Shown: positions 33,520 through 43,003, counted from the stretch's first letter. The stretch is DNA of 64,000 nucleotides from Methylophilus glucosoxydans (GCF_042676145.1 NZ_JBHTJW010000001.1:310001-374000); one strand, 5' to 3'. Notes: generated from the letters alone by a model not told the origin. Translations and numbers: made by a program.

Positions 33520-34808
33520 GGGAGGACTCCTACGGCCTGATTGTATTTGGCGATATTCCATTGCACTTGAAGTTGCTGGCTGCTCAAACTGCGTTCAGCT
33601 TCAAAAGCCAGCAGTTGCAGGCGTAATAATTGGTTGAGGTCAAGCTCGCCCAGCCGATAGGCTTTGCGTGCCAGCGCAAAATTTTCACTGGCGATGGCTT
33701 GTTGTTGCTCGATGACGGCGAGCTCCTGGCGGCTGACATGCAGGTTGTGCTCAGCCTCGTGCAGGCTGTTTTCGAGCTGGCGGCGCAGCGTTTCCAGTTG
33801 CATGCGTGCATCGCCGATATTTTGTTCTGCATTGGCAATCAGGGGCGCACGCTGCACTTCGCTTTGCAGCGGGATGTTGACATAAAGCCCCATGCTGCTA
33901 TTGAACTTGCTATCAAACCCTCCTTGCATAGTGCGCGTGTTCACCGTGAGCGTCGGGTTTTGTCGCTGCTCTATCATGGTCAGGTCACGCTGCCCTTCTG
34001 CCAGCTTGACTTTTGCTTGGGCTGCCAGCCAAAACGGGGATTCTGTATAGCCTTCACGGCTGGAGAGGGATTCTTCGAGGCGGGCTGGCATTTCATTCAG
34101 ACCGGTCAACTGCTGGTAGCGGAATTGCGCATGCATGAGTTCTGCCTGTGCCGTGATCCACAAGCGCTCAGCCTGCAAGGTTTCCTGGCTGGTTTGCATC
34201 ACCTCGAGTCTGGCCACTTCTCCCGCCCGAAAGCGTTTTTGCACATCCTCGGCAATGCTGCGCAAGGTCTCGCGTCTGCTTTCTGCCAGACGCAACTCGT
34301 TACGGCGCATGGCAATCTCCCAAACCGCATTGCGCAACAAGTCTGCCGCCAGCTGTTGCAGGCTGGCCTGGTCCTGTGACAGGCTGTTATCGGCCAAACT
34401 GGCCACCTGGCTACGCGCTTCGCGTTGCCCCGGTAGCCAGATCGGGATTTGCATTTGTGCTTGCCATTCGCGCTCATCGCGATCACTCTGCCAGGCATCG
34501 TTTTGATGAGAGAAACCCACGCTAGGTGCCAGGGGTAACCAGCTTTTTGCCATGATTTTGCGTGCGTTGACCATTTGCTGATGCGCGGCCAGCAAGGCTT
34601 GTTGCGGGTGAATGGCCACCACCTGCTGCAAAACCTCGTGCAGTGACAGGCGTGCATTCAGCGCCACGATATCTTCGTGCTCGGTAGGATGCTGGGCGAC
34701 ACTGGCGGGCAATTTCTCGGCCAGCGCTGGTTGCGCAAGCCAGACGCCGCAGGCGGCAAGCCAGGCGATCAGCAGGGAGCGGTTGACTCCCCTTATTAAA
34801 TGAAACAT
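33516..34808 (-). CDS. Outer-membrane efflux channel, TolC superfamily (CzcC/CusC type)
   Basis: It has 430 residues and a signal peptide ending QPALA. Two repeated OEP units rich in long coiled helices are visible: RLSLHEVLQQVVAIHPQQALLAAHQQM at the start, LRNAVWEIAMRRNELRLAES, and AEHNLHVSRQELAVIEQQQ with YRLGELDLNQLLRLQ in the second repeat. There is no lipobox cysteine, so unlike CusC it does not appear to be lipid-anchored. It should form the trimeric exit duct of the metal pump. It is the second gene of the operon, 63 bp after the His-rich protein gene. Confidence 0.9.
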   Translation of the reverse strand: MFHLIRGVNRSLLIAWLAACGVWLAQPALAEKLPASVAQHPTEHEDIVALNARLSLHEVLQQVVAIHPQQALLAAHQQMVNARKIMAKSWLPLAPSVGFSHQNDAWQSDRDEREWQAQMQIPIWLPGQREARSQVASLADNSLSQDQASLQQLAADLLRNAVWEIAMRRNELRLAESRRETLRSIAEDVQKRFRAGEVARLEVMQTSQETLQAERLWITAQAELMHAQFRYQQLTGLNEMPARLEESLSSREGYTESPFWLAAQAKVKLAEGQRDLTMIEQRQNPTLTVNTRTMQGGFDSKFNSSMGLYVNIPLQSEVQRAPLIANAEQNIGDARMQLETLRRQLENSLHEAEHNLHVSRQELAVIEQQQAIASENFALARKAYRLGELDLNQLLRLQLLAFEAERSLSSQQLQVQWNIAKYNQAVGVLP

Positions 34809-34871
34809 AGAGGCTCCTGAATAAAACAGGCAAACGGATGGCTAATGCCAACCGGTGCTACGCGTATTTAT

Positions 34872-35309
34872 TCAGGCGTAAGGCGGTGCGCGTGGGGCGT
34901 GGCAGGCGAGAGTGAGACTGGACGGAGCGCGTTCCTGACGGTGTCGCTCAAAAGGTTTTTCAGATCGTTGCAGCGCGATTGCCAGCAACAGTAGTGCGGG
35001 CAAAATGGCGGCGGGCAGCCAAAAGCTGGCATAGGCATCTATCAGTGATGACAGCGGATTGCTTTCGCTGATGGCTTGGCCTAAGCCGATGATTTGACCG
35101 TGCGATTTGTTGGAGTGTACATGCCAGTGAAAAGGGTGCTTGGAAGCTTCGGCCTGAGTATGCAGGGCGGGGATATCTACCATGTGCATGTGCGGACCGT
35201 CATCCGCCGCGGTATCGCCAGCAGCATGGGCGTGCATGAGCGGCGCGACGGTTTGCAGCAAGGCAAACCATAGCGTCAACAACAGTACCCATGTGCGATA
35301 AGTGCTCAT
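34872..35309 (-). CDS. His-rich exported small protein heading the metal-efflux operon
   Basis: It has 145 residues: a signal sequence or first helix (about 1-24), a His/Met-rich stretch (MHAHAAGD, PHMHMVD, HPFHWHVHSNKSH; about 25-70), a hydrophobic helix (SFWLPAAILPALLLLAIAL) and a basic tail. It is probably anchored in the inner membrane with the His-rich part in the periplasm. It is first in the operon before the outer-membrane, adaptor and pump genes, the place occupied by CzcI/CnrX-type accessory proteins in other bacteria. I do not recognise a named family. Metal binding is inferred from the histidines; whether it senses or buffers metal is unknown. Confidence 0.7.
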   Translation of the reverse strand: MSTYRTWVLLLTLWFALLQTVAPLMHAHAAGDTAADDGPHMHMVDIPALHTQAEASKHPFHWHVHSNKSHGQIIGLGQAISESNPLSSLIDAYASFWLPAAILPALLLLAIALQRSEKPFERHRQERAPSSLTLACHAPRAPPYA

Positions 35310-35480
35310 CTTCTCAATCTAACAAAATTCAGTGAATGCCACAATCGCAAAAAGCCGTAAAAAAAGCATTCAACTCTTCAAATGGGGCTGCCAGGTAGCT
35401 GGGCATGGCCTGAATGCAATTTCTTTACCCGGGCTGAATCAGGTAAAATATTGGTTTTACATTTATCTGGATCAGGCGTC

Positions 35481-36425
35481 ATGGTACTGACCTTTCAACA
35501 AATTATTTTAAAGCTTCAGGAATACTGGGACAAACAAGGCTGCACTTTGTTGCAACCTTACGATATGGAAGTGGGCGCTGGTACCAGCCACACCGCAACT
35601 TTTTTGCGCGCCCTGGGCCCTGAGCCCTGGAAAGCCGCGTATGTGCAGCCTAGCCGCCGCCCCAAAGATGGTCGCTATGGCGAAAACCCAAACCGCTTGC
35701 AGCATTACTACCAATTTCAGGTGGTACTGAAGCCCGCCCCGGCCAATATCCTGGAGCTCTACCTCGGCTCACTCGAGGCACTGGGGTTTAATCTGAAAGA
35801 AAACGATATCCGTTTTGTCGAAGATGACTGGGAAAACCCGACGCTGGGCGCCTGGGGGCTGGGCTGGGAAGTCTGGCTCAACGGCATGGAAGTGACGCAA
35901 TTCACCTATTTTCAGCAAGTAGGCGGTATTAACTGCAAACCGATCACCGGTGAGATTACCTATGGACTGGAGCGGTTGGCCATGTACCTGCAAGGCGTGG
36001 AAAACGTCTATGACCTCGAATATTCGCCTGGCGTGAAATACGGTGATGTGTTCCACCAGAATGAAGTGGAACAATCGACTTATAACTTTGAGCATTCTGA
36101 TGCGGATTTCCTGTTCACGGCCTTTAATGCACATGAGAAACAGGCCAAGCATTTGATGGAGGTGAAGCTCGCGCTGCCGGCGTACGAACAAGTGCTCAAA
36201 GCCGCGCATACGTTTAACTTGCTGGATGCGCGCGGTGCCATTTCCGTCACCGAGCGTGCCGCTTATATTGGCCGTATCCGCAACCTGGCGCGCGCCGTGG
36301 CCGCCAGCTATCTCGATAGTCGCGCCCGACTGGGCTTCCCGATGGCGCCTAAAGCCTGGGCGGATGAAGTCATCGCCAAACTGGAAAGCGAACAAGCCGA
36401 ACAAAACAAGAAAGCCGCCGCATGA
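35481..36425 (+). CDS. glyQ: Glycyl-tRNA synthetase alpha subunit
   Basis: It has 314 residues from ATG 35481; the longer open frame upstream has no family resemblance. It is the class II catalytic subunit of the alpha2-beta2 enzyme. TFQQIILKLQEYWDKQGC, LQPYDMEVGAGTSHTATFLR, YVQPSRRPKDGRYGENPNRL and ITYGLERLAMYLQ are invariant in GlyQ. It acts with the beta subunit encoded next, with which its stop overlaps (ATGA). TAAAAT at 35444-35449 is a likely -10. No T-box-like leader is apparent, as expected for proteobacteria. It diverges from the metal-efflux operon over 171 bp. Confidence 0.97.
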   Translation: MVLTFQQIILKLQEYWDKQGCTLLQPYDMEVGAGTSHTATFLRALGPEPWKAAYVQPSRRPKDGRYGENPNRLQHYYQFQVVLKPAPANILELYLGSLEALGFNLKENDIRFVEDDWENPTLGAWGLGWEVWLNGMEVTQFTYFQQVGGINCKPITGEITYGLERLAMYLQGVENVYDLEYSPGVKYGDVFHQNEVEQSTYNFEHSDADFLFTAFNAHEKQAKHLMEVKLALPAYEQVLKAAHTFNLLDARGAISVTERAAYIGRIRNLARAVAASYLDSRARLGFPMAPKAWADEVIAKLESEQAEQNKKAAA

Positions 36426-38521
36426 GTACCCGCAATCTGTTAGTTGAATTATTTGTAGAAGAGCTGCCGCCCAAAGCACTGAAAAAACTGGGCGAGTCGT
36501 TTAGTAGTGTGCTGGCTGAGAGCCTGAAAGCTTCTGGCCTGGTGGCAGAGGGCAGTGTAGTCACCTCCTTTGCGTCACCCCGGCGTTTAGCCGCACATAT
36601 CACACAGGTATCCGAAAAAGCGGCGGACAAGCAAGTCGCGCAGAAACTGATGCCAGCAACTGTTGGTCTGGATGCCAACGGGCATGCAACGCCGGCATTA
36701 GTGAAGAAGTTGCAGGCCTTGGGCGAGAACGAAAGCGCAGTTGCTAAATTGCGTAAGGAGCACGATGGCAAGGCCGATATTCTGTTTCTGGATGCCACTC
36801 AAGCGGGGGCGACCTTGCAAGAAGGCTTGCAAAAAGCGCTGGATGAAACGCTAGCCAAATTGCCTATTCCCAAAGTGATGACTTACCAGATTAATGATGG
36901 CTGGGAAAGTGTTCATTTTGTGCGGCCGGCGCATGGACTGGTCGCCTTGCATGGCGATACCGTTGTGTCGATTTCAACCCTGGGGTTGACGGCAGGCAAC
37001 ACCACGCAAGGGCACCGCTTTGAAGCAAAAAATCCGGTGGTGACGCTCACGTCTGCCGACACCTATGCGCAACAACTGGCGGATGAAGGGGCGGTGATTG
37101 CGAGTTTTGATGCCCGTCGTGCCGAGATTGCGCAGCAATTGCAAGCTGCGGCTGACAAACAAGGCCTAAAGCCGATTGAAGATGACGCATTACTTGATGA
37201 GGTCACGGCGCTGGTGGAGCGCCCGAATGTATTGCTGGGCCAGTTTGAAGCAGAGTTTTTGGCGGTGCCACAAGAGTGCCTGATCCTGACCATGAAGGCC
37301 AACCAGAAATACTTCCCGCTGCTGGATGCCAAGGGCAAGCTGACAAATAAATTTTTAATTGTGTCCAATATTAATCCGGCCGATCCTAGCAAGGTGATTG
37401 GCGGTAACGAGCGCGTGGTGCGTCCGCGTCTGGCCGATGCCAAGTTCTTCTTTGACCAGGACCGCAAAAAGACGCTGGAAAGCCGTCTGGCTGGCTTGGC
37501 GAGAGTGGTTTACCACAACAAGCTCGGCTCGCAAGGCGAGCGTAATGAGCGTGTGGTGACCATTGCCACCGCCATTGCGCAACACATCGGCGGCGACGGT
37601 TTTGTCGCCAAAGTGGCGCAAGCTGCGCGCTTGTCCAAGGCTGACCTGCTGACCGATATGGTCGGCGAGTTCCCTGAATTGCAAGGCATTATGGGCCGCT
37701 ATTACGCCCAGCATGAAGGCCTGGCCGATGACGTGGCATATGCGATAGAAGACCACTACCGCCCACGCTTTGCCGGTGATGAGTTACCACGCAGCCAGGT
37801 AGGTGTGGTGGTGGCGTTGGCCGATAAGCTGGAAACCCTGGTTGGGCTATTCAGCATTGGTGAGAAGCCGACTGGCGATAAAGACCCGTTTGCCTTGCGC
37901 CGTCAGGCCCTGGGCATTTTGCGTATGCTGATGGAAACCGATTTGCCGTTGGCCTTTGACCAGTTAATCGCACAAACGCTGAGCGTCTTTCATGGGGATG
38001 CCGAGGTGGCAGAAGCCATCCAGACCTTCTGCTTTGATCGTCTGGCGGTAAATCTGCGTGACCAGGGTGCGACTGCGCAAGAGGTGGATGCGGTATTGTC
38101 CTTGTCACCGAACCAGTTGGCAGAAGTGCCGCGCCGGTTAAGTGCCGTGCAAGCGTTTGCCAATTTGGCAGAAGCGCCTGCGCTGGCGGCTGCCAATAAG
38201 CGTGTGTCGAATATCCTCAAGAAAGTTGAAGGGGACGTTAAGGCCGAAGTGAACGACAGTTTGTTGCAAGAGGCGGCTGAAAAAGCCTTGTATCTGGCCC
38301 TGGCTGACACCAAGCCTAAAGCGGATCAGCTGTTTGAAGCAGGCGATTACACCGCGTCGTTACAGGCACTGGCCGTGCTTAAGGCTCCGGTGGATACCTT
38401 CTTTGATGAGGTCATGGTGAATGCCGAGGACCCTGCTTTGAAAGCCAATCGTCTGGGACTGCTGGCGACCTTGCATCAGGCCATGAACCGTGTGGCTGAC
38501 TTGTCCAAGTTGGCCAGCTAA
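36422..38521 (+). CDS. glyS: Glycyl-tRNA synthetase beta subunit
   Basis: This 699-residue partner of GlyQ is needed for tRNA recognition. The N-terminus NLLVELFVEELPPKALKKLG and the segments TSFASPRRLAAHI, FVRPAHGLVALHG, GHRFEAKNP, LTDMVGEFPELQGIMGRYYA and KDPFALRRQALGILRML are standard for the family, and the C-terminal DALR-like domain is present. The gene overlaps glyQ by four bases, so the subunits are translationally coupled. gmhB follows after 21 bp and begins a new functional set (envelope), probably in the same transcript. Confidence 0.97.
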   Translation: MSTRNLLVELFVEELPPKALKKLGESFSSVLAESLKASGLVAEGSVVTSFASPRRLAAHITQVSEKAADKQVAQKLMPATVGLDANGHATPALVKKLQALGENESAVAKLRKEHDGKADILFLDATQAGATLQEGLQKALDETLAKLPIPKVMTYQINDGWESVHFVRPAHGLVALHGDTVVSISTLGLTAGNTTQGHRFEAKNPVVTLTSADTYAQQLADEGAVIASFDARRAEIAQQLQAAADKQGLKPIEDDALLDEVTALVERPNVLLGQFEAEFLAVPQECLILTMKANQKYFPLLDAKGKLTNKFLIVSNINPADPSKVIGGNERVVRPRLADAKFFFDQDRKKTLESRLAGLARVVYHNKLGSQGERNERVVTIATAIAQHIGGDGFVAKVAQAARLSKADLLTDMVGEFPELQGIMGRYYAQHEGLADDVAYAIEDHYRPRFAGDELPRSQVGVVVALADKLETLVGLFSIGEKPTGDKDPFALRRQALGILRMLMETDLPLAFDQLIAQTLSVFHGDAEVAEAIQTFCFDRLAVNLRDQGATAQEVDAVLSLSPNQLAEVPRRLSAVQAFANLAEAPALAAANKRVSNILKKVEGDVKAEVNDSLLQEAAEKALYLALADTKPKADQLFEAGDYTASLQALAVLKAPVDTFFDEVMVNAEDPALKANRLGLLATLHQAMNRVADLSKLAS

Positions 38522-38542
38522 ACAGCCGTCAGGAGTGTAGCC

Positions 38543-39085
38543 ATGAAACTCGTCATTCTTGATCGTGACGGCGTGATTAACCGCGACAGCGCGACCTTTA
38601 TCAAAAATCCTAACGAATGGATTCCGATTCCGGGGAGCCTGGAGGCAATTGCGCTGCTCAACCAGCATGGCTACCGGGTGGCGGTGGCGACGAATCAGTC
38701 GGGCATCGCGCGCGGCTATTTTGATATGGCCACGCTCAATGCCATTCACGACAAAATGCACAAAGCCTTGGCGCAAGTTGGTGGCCGTATTGACGCCGTC
38801 TTTTATTGTCCACATGCGGCCGATGCCCATTGTGACTGCCGCAAGCCCAAGACCGGCATGCTGGAAGAAATCAGCCGCCGTTTTAATGTCGAACTGACCA
38901 AAGTGCCGGGTGTGGGCGATGCCTTGCGAGATTTGCAGGCCTTCGCCAAAGCCGGTTGCCAGCCTTACCTGGTGCGCACCGGCAAGGGCGAAGAAACTTA
39001 TAACTTGTCCGAAGTGCCTGCAAACACGATTGTGGTGGCTGATTTGGCCGCTGCGGTACAGCACATCATCGCCGGGGACAAGTAA
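38543..39085 (+). CDS. gmhB: D-glycero-D-manno-heptose 1,7-bisphosphate 7-phosphatase
   Basis: This 180-residue HAD-superfamily phosphatase of ADP-heptose (inner-core LPS) synthesis shows ILDRDGVINRDS (catalytic Asp pair), VATNQSGIARGYF, and the zinc-binding loop CPHAADAHCDCRKPKTGML with four Cys/His ligands, followed by VVADLAAAV. The QSGIARG and CxH-CDC-RKP features separate GmhB from histidinol-phosphate phosphatase, its closest relative. It starts after GTCAGGAGTG. Its stop overlaps the ATG of the acyltransferase gene (TAATG), as seen in other betaproteobacteria with the order glyS-gmhB-plsC. Confidence 0.94.
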   Translation: MKLVILDRDGVINRDSATFIKNPNEWIPIPGSLEAIALLNQHGYRVAVATNQSGIARGYFDMATLNAIHDKMHKALAQVGGRIDAVFYCPHAADAHCDCRKPKTGMLEEISRRFNVELTKVPGVGDALRDLQAFAKAGCQPYLVRTGKGEETYNLSEVPANTIVVADLAAAVQHIIAGDK

Positions 39086-39798
39086 TGCAAACCGTGCTGC
39101 TGTATGTGCGAGCCTGGCTGTTTTATGTTGGCCTGTTTGTGCTGACCATTCCATTTTCATTGTTGGCAATCGTGCTGATTCCGCTGCCCGCGGTGACGCG
39201 TTCACGCTGGGTCAGTGGTTGGGCGCATGCGGTGATGTGGTGGCTGAAGGTCACCTGCAATCTGCGTTATGAAGTCAGTGGCCGCGAGCATATTCCGGCC
39301 ACGCCCAGTATTATTCTGGCAAAACATCAATCTGCCTGGGAGACCATTGCCCTGCAAACCATTTTGCCGCCGCAAGTGTGGGTGCTCAAAAGAGAGTTGC
39401 TGATGATCCCGTTTTTTGGCTGGGGTTTGTGGGCGGTGGGCTCGATTCCGATTGACCGCAGCAGTGGCCGCGAAGCGCTGAAGAAATTAGTGAATCACGG
39501 CAAAGACCGGCTCAAGCGTGGCTTGTGGGTGGTGATTTTTCCGGAAGGCACACGGACCGCCCCCGGTGCCCGCGCCAAGTATCATATTGGTGGCGCCTGG
39601 CTGGCGACGCATACGCAAACCGCAGTGCTGCCGGTGGCGCACAATGCAGGCCGCTACTGGCGTAAAAACTCCATCCTTAAATATCCAGGCGTGATTCAGG
39701 TGGTGATCGGCCCAGTCATCCCCACCAACGGCCTTAAGCCGGATGTGTTGAATCAGCAAGTCGAAACATGGATTGAAACGGAGATGCAGCATCTGTGA
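39085..39798 (+). CDS. 1-acyl-sn-glycerol-3-phosphate acyltransferase (PlsC family)
   Basis: This 237-residue membrane-associated enzyme has an N-terminal hydrophobic segment (about 9-35). The acyltransferase motifs are HQSAWET (NHxxxxD-like motif I, with H-x4-E), the motif II region KRELLMIPFFGWGLWAVGSIPIDR, FPEGTRTAPGARAKY (motif III) and LPVAHNAGRYW (motif IV). It transfers an acyl chain to lysophosphatidic acid. The HxxxxE in place of the usual HxxxxD is seen in this branch. It overlaps gmhB by one base and the next gene by four, so translation is probably coupled. Confidence 0.9.
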   Translation: MQTVLLYVRAWLFYVGLFVLTIPFSLLAIVLIPLPAVTRSRWVSGWAHAVMWWLKVTCNLRYEVSGREHIPATPSIILAKHQSAWETIALQTILPPQVWVLKRELLMIPFFGWGLWAVGSIPIDRSSGREALKKLVNHGKDRLKRGLWVVIFPEGTRTAPGARAKYHIGGAWLATHTQTAVLPVAHNAGRYWRKNSILKYPGVIQVVIGPVIPTNGLKPDVLNQQVETWIETEMQHL

Positions 39799-40508
39799 TC
39801 ACGCAGCAGTTGCAACTGCCTAACGGGCAAACGATTGCTTACCAGCTGGATCTGCGGGCACGTAGATCCATAGGCCTTAAAATCACGGCCGAGGGCTTGG
39901 TGGTCCATGCGCCCAAGCGCATTTCTGCCTCGCAATTGCAGCAAGTTTTGCAGGAAAAATCCAGCTGGATACAGCAAAAGCTGGCCCTACGTGAGGCTAA
40001 TCAGGTGGCCCCCATGCAATGGCTGGATGGTGAGCCGCTGTTGTTCATGGGCCAGGATATTGTGCTGACCCTGGTTGCGCATCCCACCAGTAAGGCAGTC
40101 ACGCTAGAGGGGGACAAGCTGCTGGTCCGTTCACCTTATATCAACAATCCCGACTGGGTCGCGCGCAAAGTGCTGCAATGGTATGCGCAGCAGGCTTTGC
40201 CTGATTTTAAACGCCGCGTTGCCTTAATTGCCGCACAGATGGGCGAGCAGGTGAGCGGTGTCGGACTTTCCAATGCCAAGTCACGCTGGGGCAGTTGCAA
40301 TAGCCGCAAGCAGATTCGCCTGAACTGGCGCTTGATCCAGGCGCCGCCGCATGTGATTCAATATGTGGTGTGTCATGAAATGGCGCATCTGAAAGAAATG
40401 AATCATTCAGCCAGGTTTTATGCGGTGCAGGCCAGTTTGTTTCCGCAATACGAACATGCCGAGAAGGCGTTAAAGGCCCTGTCACCCATCTTGCATCGTA
40501 TGGCTTGA
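39795..40508 (+). CDS. YgjP/SprT-like zinc metallopeptidase family protein, GTG start
   Basis: It has 237 residues beginning with GTG at 39795, overlapping the stop of the acyltransferase. The zinc motif HExxH occurs in YVVCHEMAHLKEMNHS, with a downstream Glu/His as third ligand, and SRWGSCNSRKQIRLNWRLI precedes it, the pattern of the YgjP (DUF45, M48-related) family. ARRSIGLKITAEGLVVHAPKRI forms the N-terminal beta-sheet. The natural substrate is not known. It is cytoplasmic and has no signal peptide. It ends four bases before the converging EamA gene, with no terminator between them. Confidence 0.9.
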   Translation: MITQQLQLPNGQTIAYQLDLRARRSIGLKITAEGLVVHAPKRISASQLQQVLQEKSSWIQQKLALREANQVAPMQWLDGEPLLFMGQDIVLTLVAHPTSKAVTLEGDKLLVRSPYINNPDWVARKVLQWYAQQALPDFKRRVALIAAQMGEQVSGVGLSNAKSRWGSCNSRKQIRLNWRLIQAPPHVIQYVVCHEMAHLKEMNHSARFYAVQASLFPQYEHAEKALKALSPILHRMA

Positions 40509-40511
40509 TTT

Positions 40512-41420
40512 TTAATGCACCTTACCGATGTTCGCCAGCCCAATACCACAAAAGATCGTCAGCATGCCTGCCAGTTGGTAGCCATGGAAGGGTTCGCTCA
40601 ATAACACGCTGGAGAGTAAGGAGCCAAAAATCGGCATGGCGTGAATAAACACGCTGGCGCGCACCGAGCCGACCAATGTGACGGCTTTGGCATAGGCCAG
40701 GAAAGCAATCACCGAAGGAAAAATCCCAATATAAAGCAGCGACCAGACCGTTTGTATATGGTCTACTGTTGTCACGGCGGTCTGCTTCTCCCAAATATAG
40801 AGCGGTAACAATAAAATCAGCGCAATCAGGACCTGGCATAGCATGAGTCCGGTGCGGTCAACAAAAACTGGAATCTGTTTTAGCCACAAGGTAAACAACG
40901 CCCAGCAGATCATGGCGACAAAAATAATCATATCGCCAGGAGCAAATGCCAGCGATTGCAGCACTTGTATATCGCCATGCGAGACGACCGTCAGGACGCC
41001 GATCAATGAAATCAGTAGCCCGAGCAATTGACGGGTCGATAAGCGTTGCTGATAAAACAACCCGCCAAAGATTGCGACTAGAAAGGGAATAAACGAATTC
41101 AGGATAATCCCGTTGGTTGCGCTGGTGCTATGCAACCCCCAGTACACCAGCAGATTAAATGCAAGTACGCCCGTCATTGCGGTCCCTAGCACATGCCAGC
41201 GGTAATTTAGGTAGTGGGCGCGGTCACGCAAAAACGGTTTGATCGCAAAAGGGAGCAAGCATAAAAACGCCAGGCCCCAGCGGATCAGGGATAAAGCAAC
41301 GGGCGGCACCTCATGGCTGACGGCGCGGCCTGCGATAAAGTTACCTGCCCATAGCAGGGGCGGGAGAAGTAACAGCCCCAGTGTATATGGGGTAAGAGTG
41401 GCGTGCGATGTGTCTGTCAT
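40512..41420 (-). CDS. EamA/DMT-family transporter (RhaT/YdcZ-like drug/metabolite exporter)
   Basis: It has 302 residues from ATG 41420 (MTDTSHATLTPYTLG); the frame is open for 24 more codons without family similarity. Ten hydrophobic segments form two EamA repeats: LPPLLWAGNFIAGRAVS with PPVALSLIRWGLAFL in the first half and IFVAMICWALFTLWLK with FPSVIAFLAYAKAVTLVGSVRAS in the second. Members export amino acids, metabolites or dyes; the substrate cannot be predicted. It stands alone between the converging metallopeptidase gene and the upstream efflux operon, separated from the latter by 176 bp. Confidence 0.88.
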   Translation of the reverse strand: MTDTSHATLTPYTLGLLLLPPLLWAGNFIAGRAVSHEVPPVALSLIRWGLAFLCLLPFAIKPFLRDRAHYLNYRWHVLGTAMTGVLAFNLLVYWGLHSTSATNGIILNSFIPFLVAIFGGLFYQQRLSTRQLLGLLISLIGVLTVVSHGDIQVLQSLAFAPGDMIIFVAMICWALFTLWLKQIPVFVDRTGLMLCQVLIALILLLPLYIWEKQTAVTTVDHIQTVWSLLYIGIFPSVIAFLAYAKAVTLVGSVRASVFIHAMPIFGSLLSSVLLSEPFHGYQLAGMLTIFCGIGLANIGKVH

Positions 41421-41596
41421 CTGGGGATTGCATACGATGATTACCTGTTTGCTGACATGGTATGCTGCCCCAGCCTCTCTGGCTAGGGGCAATGTTGGAT
41501 GTGTGTGCCTGAGTGCTAAAAGGGTCAGTGAGGCGAATGGCCAGGCCGCTGGCGGGGCAGGGGTTGATCGCCAGCGTTTCCTTTGTGCTCCTGATG

Positions 41597-43003
41597 TCAG
41601 AATGCGCCGCCCCCCAGGACTTTATATAAGGTCACCTGATTGGAGACTTCCGACAGCCTGACGCTGATAAGCGTCTGTTGCGCAGCGTAGTAGCTACGTT
41701 GCGCATCCAGTACTGTCAGGTAACTATCCAGGCCTTTCTCGAATCTGGCGCGAGATAGTACAAAGCTTCTTTGCGTGGCATTCACCTGCGCCGTTTGGGC
41801 CGACAATTGTTCTTCCAGCGTGGCACGTAATGCCAGCGCGTCAGAGACCTCTTTGAACGCGGTTTGAATCGCTTTTTCATATTGCGCCACGCTAATCTCC
41901 CGGCTGACTTCGGCAACCTTCAGGTTGGCCTTGTTTAACCCACCATTGAAGATGGGCAGCACGATTTGCGGTGCAAAACTCCAGACATGGTTATTGCCGC
42001 TAAACAGGCTCCCCAACTCCGGGCTGGCCAAACCGGCGGATGCCGTCAATGAAATGGTCGGAAAGAAGGCTGCTCTGGCCGCACCAATATTGGCGTTATT
42101 GGCCTGCAGCGTGCGCTCTGCTTCCAGCACGTCCGGCCTGTTCTGCAAGACCGTAGAGGGAAGGCCATCAGGCAGGCTGGCGGTTTGCGAGACGGCCTGC
42201 AAGTTGTTCACCTGTTCAAGATTGATATTCGGAGGCTCACCCACCAGTAGTGCCAGCGCGTTTCTATCCTGGTCTACCTGGGTCATATATTTGGCGACAT
42301 TGACTCGGGCAGTCTCCACGCTGGTTTCCACTTGCCGCAGCGTCAGCTCATTGATACTGCCCAAGGCCAGTTGCCGTTTACTCAAGTCGAAAGTCGCCTG
42401 TTGGGTGCGCAAGGTTTCCCGTGCCAGCGCCAGGCTTTCACTATCTGCGGCCAATGTCAGGTAGGCGTTCGCCACCTCAGACACCAGGCTGATCTGGGCG
42501 CTTCTCTTGGCCTCTTCTGTTGACAGGTATTGATACACGGCCTGATCGCGCAGGCTGCTGATGCGCCCGAAAAAGTCCATCTCATAGGAAGAGAATCCCA
42601 GGTTTGCCGAGTACTGGTGGCTGTTAAATGTCATGGGTCCGGTCGGCAAGTTCAGCATCATCCGTTGATTGGTCCCGCTGACCGTGCCATTCACCTTGGG
42701 AAACAGGGCCGCCCGCTGGATCTGATATTGGGCACGCGCCTTTTCGATATTGAGCGAGGCGACCCTTAAGTCACGGTTGTTTTCCAGCGACTGCCGGATC
42801 AACTTTTTCAATTCGTTGTCGGTAAAAAATTGCTCCCAGCCCAATTCAGCCGAGAGTGTGTCTCCCGTCAGTTTTGCTTGGCCGGCAGATGGCTGCCATT
42901 GTGCGGGAATCGGTGCGGCAGGCCTTTCATAGTTTGGTTGCATGTTGATGCAGCCTGCCAGCAGCAGGCTGGCAATCACAATGGGATAGCGTGATTTATT
43001 CAT
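41597..43003 (-). CDS. Outer-membrane efflux lipoprotein, OprM/NodT family
   Basis: It has 468 residues with a lipoprotein signal ending LLLAGC (C18). The N-terminal QPNYERPAAPIPAQW is the usual start of OprM-type channels. Two OEP repeats follow, with NNRDLRVASLNIEKARAQYQ, QFYLSTEEA-like segments, LRTQQATFDLSKRQLALGSINELTLRQ and RPDVLEAERTLQANNANIGAARAAFFP. It forms the outer-membrane duct of the tripartite pump encoded with it. It is third in the operon, 27 bp after the RND pump gene. No terminator is obvious after its stop. Confidence 0.94.
   Translation of the reverse strand: MNKSRYPIVIASLLLAGCINMQPNYERPAAPIPAQWQPSAGQAKLTGDTLSAELGWEQFFTDNELKKLIRQSLENNRDLRVASLNIEKARAQYQIQRAALFPKVNGTVSGTNQRMMLNLPTGPMTFNSHQYSANLGFSSYEMDFFGRISSLRDQAVYQYLSTEEAKRSAQISLVSEVANAYLTLAADSESLALARETLRTQQATFDLSKRQLALGSINELTLRQVETSVETARVNVAKYMTQVDQDRNALALLVGEPPNINLEQVNNLQAVSQTASLPDGLPSTVLQNRPDVLEAERTLQANNANIGAARAAFFPTISLTASAGLASPELGSLFSGNNHVWSFAPQIVLPIFNGGLNKANLKVAEVSREISVAQYEKAIQTAFKEVSDALALRATLEEQLSAQTAQVNATQRSFVLSRARFEKGLDSYLTVLDAQRSYYAAQQTLISVRLSEVSNQVTLYKVLGGGAF

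Noticed and set aside
29354..34808. Calling the metal RND operon czcCBA or cusCBA
   Set aside because: The helix-4 motif is mixed, the adaptor lacks Met-rich sites and no CusF or known regulator is nearby, so a specific metal is not supported.
35310..35480. T-box or other riboswitch before glyQ
   Set aside because: The T-box core sequence and an antiterminator/terminator pair are not visible, and proteobacterial glyQS normally lack it; only a short TTTACC/GGTAAA repeat is present.
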